64,000 nt of DNA from Pontibacter oryzae (GTDB taxonomy: Bacteria > Bacteroidota > Bacteroidia > Cytophagales > Hymenobacteraceae), in NCBI RefSeq assembly GCF_003576375.1, contig NZ_QWGE01000005.1, forward strand, positions 1 through 64,000, read 5' to 3'. The position numbers were made by a program, and so were the translations under genes. Shown piece by piece: positions 63,401 to 64,000 of the stretch (the stretch's first letter is position 1; each line of letters opens with the position of its first letter). The notes below the pieces were generated by a model. That model was not told where the DNA came from. It worked only from the letters and a program-made list of their open reading frames with translations, and did no database searches.

Positions 63401-64000
63401 CAGGGTGCCATCTGTATTCAGAAGCGCAAGCCCACCTGCAAACTTATCTCCATATGCTGAAAATCTCCCGCATACCAATACCTTTTCATTTGGCAGAAGG
63501 TCTATCTTTTTTATACTGCCATTAAACCTAGCAGCAAGGTTAAAAGTAGTATCCAATGACCCGTCTGTATATAGCCGCATAATGCCTCTCCTCATAACAC
63601 CGTTGAAGAAAATAAAGTCTCCACTAACTAATATCTTACCATCCTTTTGTAATACAACCGAGTTAACATTTCCATCTAGTCCATCCCAAGAATTAAAAAA
63701 AAGGTCAATCGAACCTTGATTAGTCAGGCGAACAAGCCGCCCTACGGCAATTTCATCGTATGAGGTAAAGTCTCCGCCTACCAACATTTTGCCGCTTTCT
63801 AAGAGAATTACTGAGTTGATTGATAATGTTGGATTGTCGAATAAAGTATGAAAAGTATTATCAAGCGTGCCATTCGGGTTAAGCCTGGCAATACCATTTT
63901 GGGAAAGACCCTCATAGGAAGTGAACTTACCGCAGATTAAGATCTTTCCATCTTTTTGCAGGGCCATACTGTTCACGTCTCTGTTAAACCCTGCCCCGGC
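60479..64000 (-). CDS. Giant delta-60 repeat surface protein with type IX secretion signal (5' end outside the window)
   Basis: At least 1173 residues, continuing past the right edge. About 16 repeats of 50-54 residues of the delta-60 type follow each other, with core VNALALQPDGKILVGGxF, then NGxxxGRIARLNxDGSLDTTF. They probably fold as beta-propellers. After them come an Ig-like segment, a PKD domain (ITWDWGDGSAPTVV, then GSHTYKNAGVYRVTL) and a C-terminal type A sorting domain (YAYPTVFSESTSLVFSLYAG to SSKLILQR). So it is exported by the type IX system and anchored or released at the cell surface. Confidence 0.92.
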   Translation of the reverse strand, partial: AGAGFNRDVNSMALQKDGKILICGKFTSYEGLSQNGIARLNPNGTLDNTFHTLFDNPTLSINSVILLESGKMLVGGDFTSYDEIAVGRLVRLTNQGSIDLFFNSWDGLDGNVNSVVLQKDGKILVSGDFIFFNGVMRRGIMRLYTDGSLDTTFNLAARFNGSIKKIDLLPNEKVLVCGRFSAYGDKFAGGLALLNTDGTLDASFKAATFAINANTTTIQQNGKIIVAGESLGKKRSDTLSIKGIARFGNDGAYDPGFQLSLWGQINALAIQPDGKVLVGGDYGFEQNGSRQTNALRFHTDGLLDSTFDVSNKVRGTVTSIALQPDGKVLVGGRFNVIGDNTSIGVARLTSDGLLDTTFKTSPILNGTVITLALQPDGKILMGGNFTSIGNKPIGRVARLFSNGGLDTTFIAGTGFNGQVNSLALQPNGKVLAGGEFSEFNGKARGKIARLNADGTLDASLEPGTGFDDAVVALAMQPDGKVVAGGAFTNLNADPQGRIARLDAKGLLDTAFHTGSGFNAPVQSLVTQADGKVLAGGDFTSYNGKQQGRIARLNTDGSVDSTFEAVAGFDRAVTTLALQPDGKILAGGNFITYNGAIRGKAARLHADGSLDLTFKPCTGFSGGDVNAIVLQSDGKILIGGSYTIFDDEPAGRLLRVNTDGSLDTTFQAGAGFNGDLAALALQPDGKIVAGGSFTDLDSVSVMRLTRLNPDGSIDSTFKTGQGFNGNVSALALLANGKILAGGEFTSFDGTMRNGMALLNPDGTLDPAYDPGTGFDGGAVNAMLWQGDSTVLVGGEFVAYNGFPSKRFAKITVPYGDALLAETVMQTYCGDSYKTFADLYAADTMLLWFDVPSGGTPLAHEQVLKTGIYYCAQASAGITKRTRVQVVLSSPPTATLAGSVSICSGDSSDLSITLTGTAPWLVSYSNGDSISTIEIGANAVRNGVYSFNVSPKSSTTYTLLSVSDAICSNSSLQGSTTALVSIAPESNVSLITPDVPAQINNPVTLSAQLEGENVLNITWDWGDGSAPTVVSPTTIASEMPSGSFTGSHTYKNAGVYRVTLTAESACSKNSSSTSAFIMVYDPYKFLSLSQGLLYAYPTVFSESTSLVFSLYAGETYTLELYNFKGELVKELASGTAKTPGLNELEVRREYLADGLYIMQLTTDKRQVSSKLILQR

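Noticed and set aside
60479-64000. Regularly spaced DNA repeats that could suggest a CRISPR-like or satellite array
   Set aside because: The period (about 150-160 bases) and variation match protein-level delta-60 repeats in one open frame; there are no conserved short DNA repeats with unique spacers.

Overview
The window is about 64 kb from a member of the Bacteroidota, most likely a Cytophagales relative of Pontibacter (Hymenobacteraceae); the genus is inference. Support from the sequence: promoters of the TAnnTTTG type, a type IX secretion sorting domain on a surface protein, the long Bacteroidota form of the RluA N-terminal domain, a DUF4905 protein, a plsX-fabH lipid cluster and KdsB. Coding density is high, there are two tRNAs, and there is no rRNA, CRISPR array or intact insertion sequence.

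Layout. 0.3-4.7 kb: a porin, a BCCT osmolyte carrier and a universal stress protein in one unit, facing a MarC protein. 4.9-13.9 kb: a sulfur/persulfide island (persulfide dioxygenase-like MBL-rhodanese, Crp/Fnr regulator, TauE/SafE carrier, two more rhodaneses, split YeeE/YedE thiosulfate carrier, a DoxX-DsrE fusion, a TlpA thioredoxin, a fatty acid hydroxylase-like protein) with a decayed MFS gene inside it. 14.6-17.3 kb: a P2-type cation ATPase. 17.8-18.9 kb: two cold-shock proteins around a small unknown. 19.3-23.1 kb: an ECF sigma factor, anti-sigma and Spy/CpxP-like sensor, followed by YHYH, MORN-repeat and SCO lipoproteins. 23.4-29.5 kb: AlkD-like repair protein, tRNA-Ser, tatD-ansA, a glycosyltransferase/deacetylase pair and a PP2C phosphatase. 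30.0-38.5 kb: a flippase/glycosyltransferase operon, ruvC, greA-HIT with a structured leader RNA, and rsmA-mgtE-unknown-dehydrogenase-GNAT. 38.7-44.2 kb: aminopeptidase, pdxA, then DUF177-rpmF-plsX-fabH. 44.3-53 kb: LysM/RlpA-like protein, DUF4905, NfeD, kdsB, SUI1, lipid kinase, universal stress protein, gap and tRNA-Glu. 53.2-64 kb: a solitary RluA N-terminal domain, VOC and nitroreductase proteins, a TolC/ABC-2 deletion chimera, katG, a cupin lipoprotein and a delta-60 repeat surface protein running off the right edge.

The strongest regulatory signal is a set of four GTGA-N6-TCAC-like operators (4831-4844, 7463-7476, 8394-8407, 51738-51751). Each is centred exactly 29.5 bases before the first base of a -7 box, the geometry expected for class II activation. 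Three lie in the sulfur island beside the Crp/Fnr gene (6399-7046), whose recognition helix has the Arg and Glu expected for such half-sites; the fourth lies before a universal stress gene 45 kb away. I read this as one regulon linking persulfide/thiosulfate handling to a stress response.

Two other signals are not gene-shaped. The heptamer AAGTATA/TATACTT recurs about 90 times by manual tally, several times the expectation, in genes (all frames) and between genes, but is nearly absent from some blocks. Between a GNAT gene and greA lies a roughly 170-nt structured RNA with its own promoter and an intrinsic terminator only 32 bases before greA, resembling an attenuated leader or an independent small RNA.
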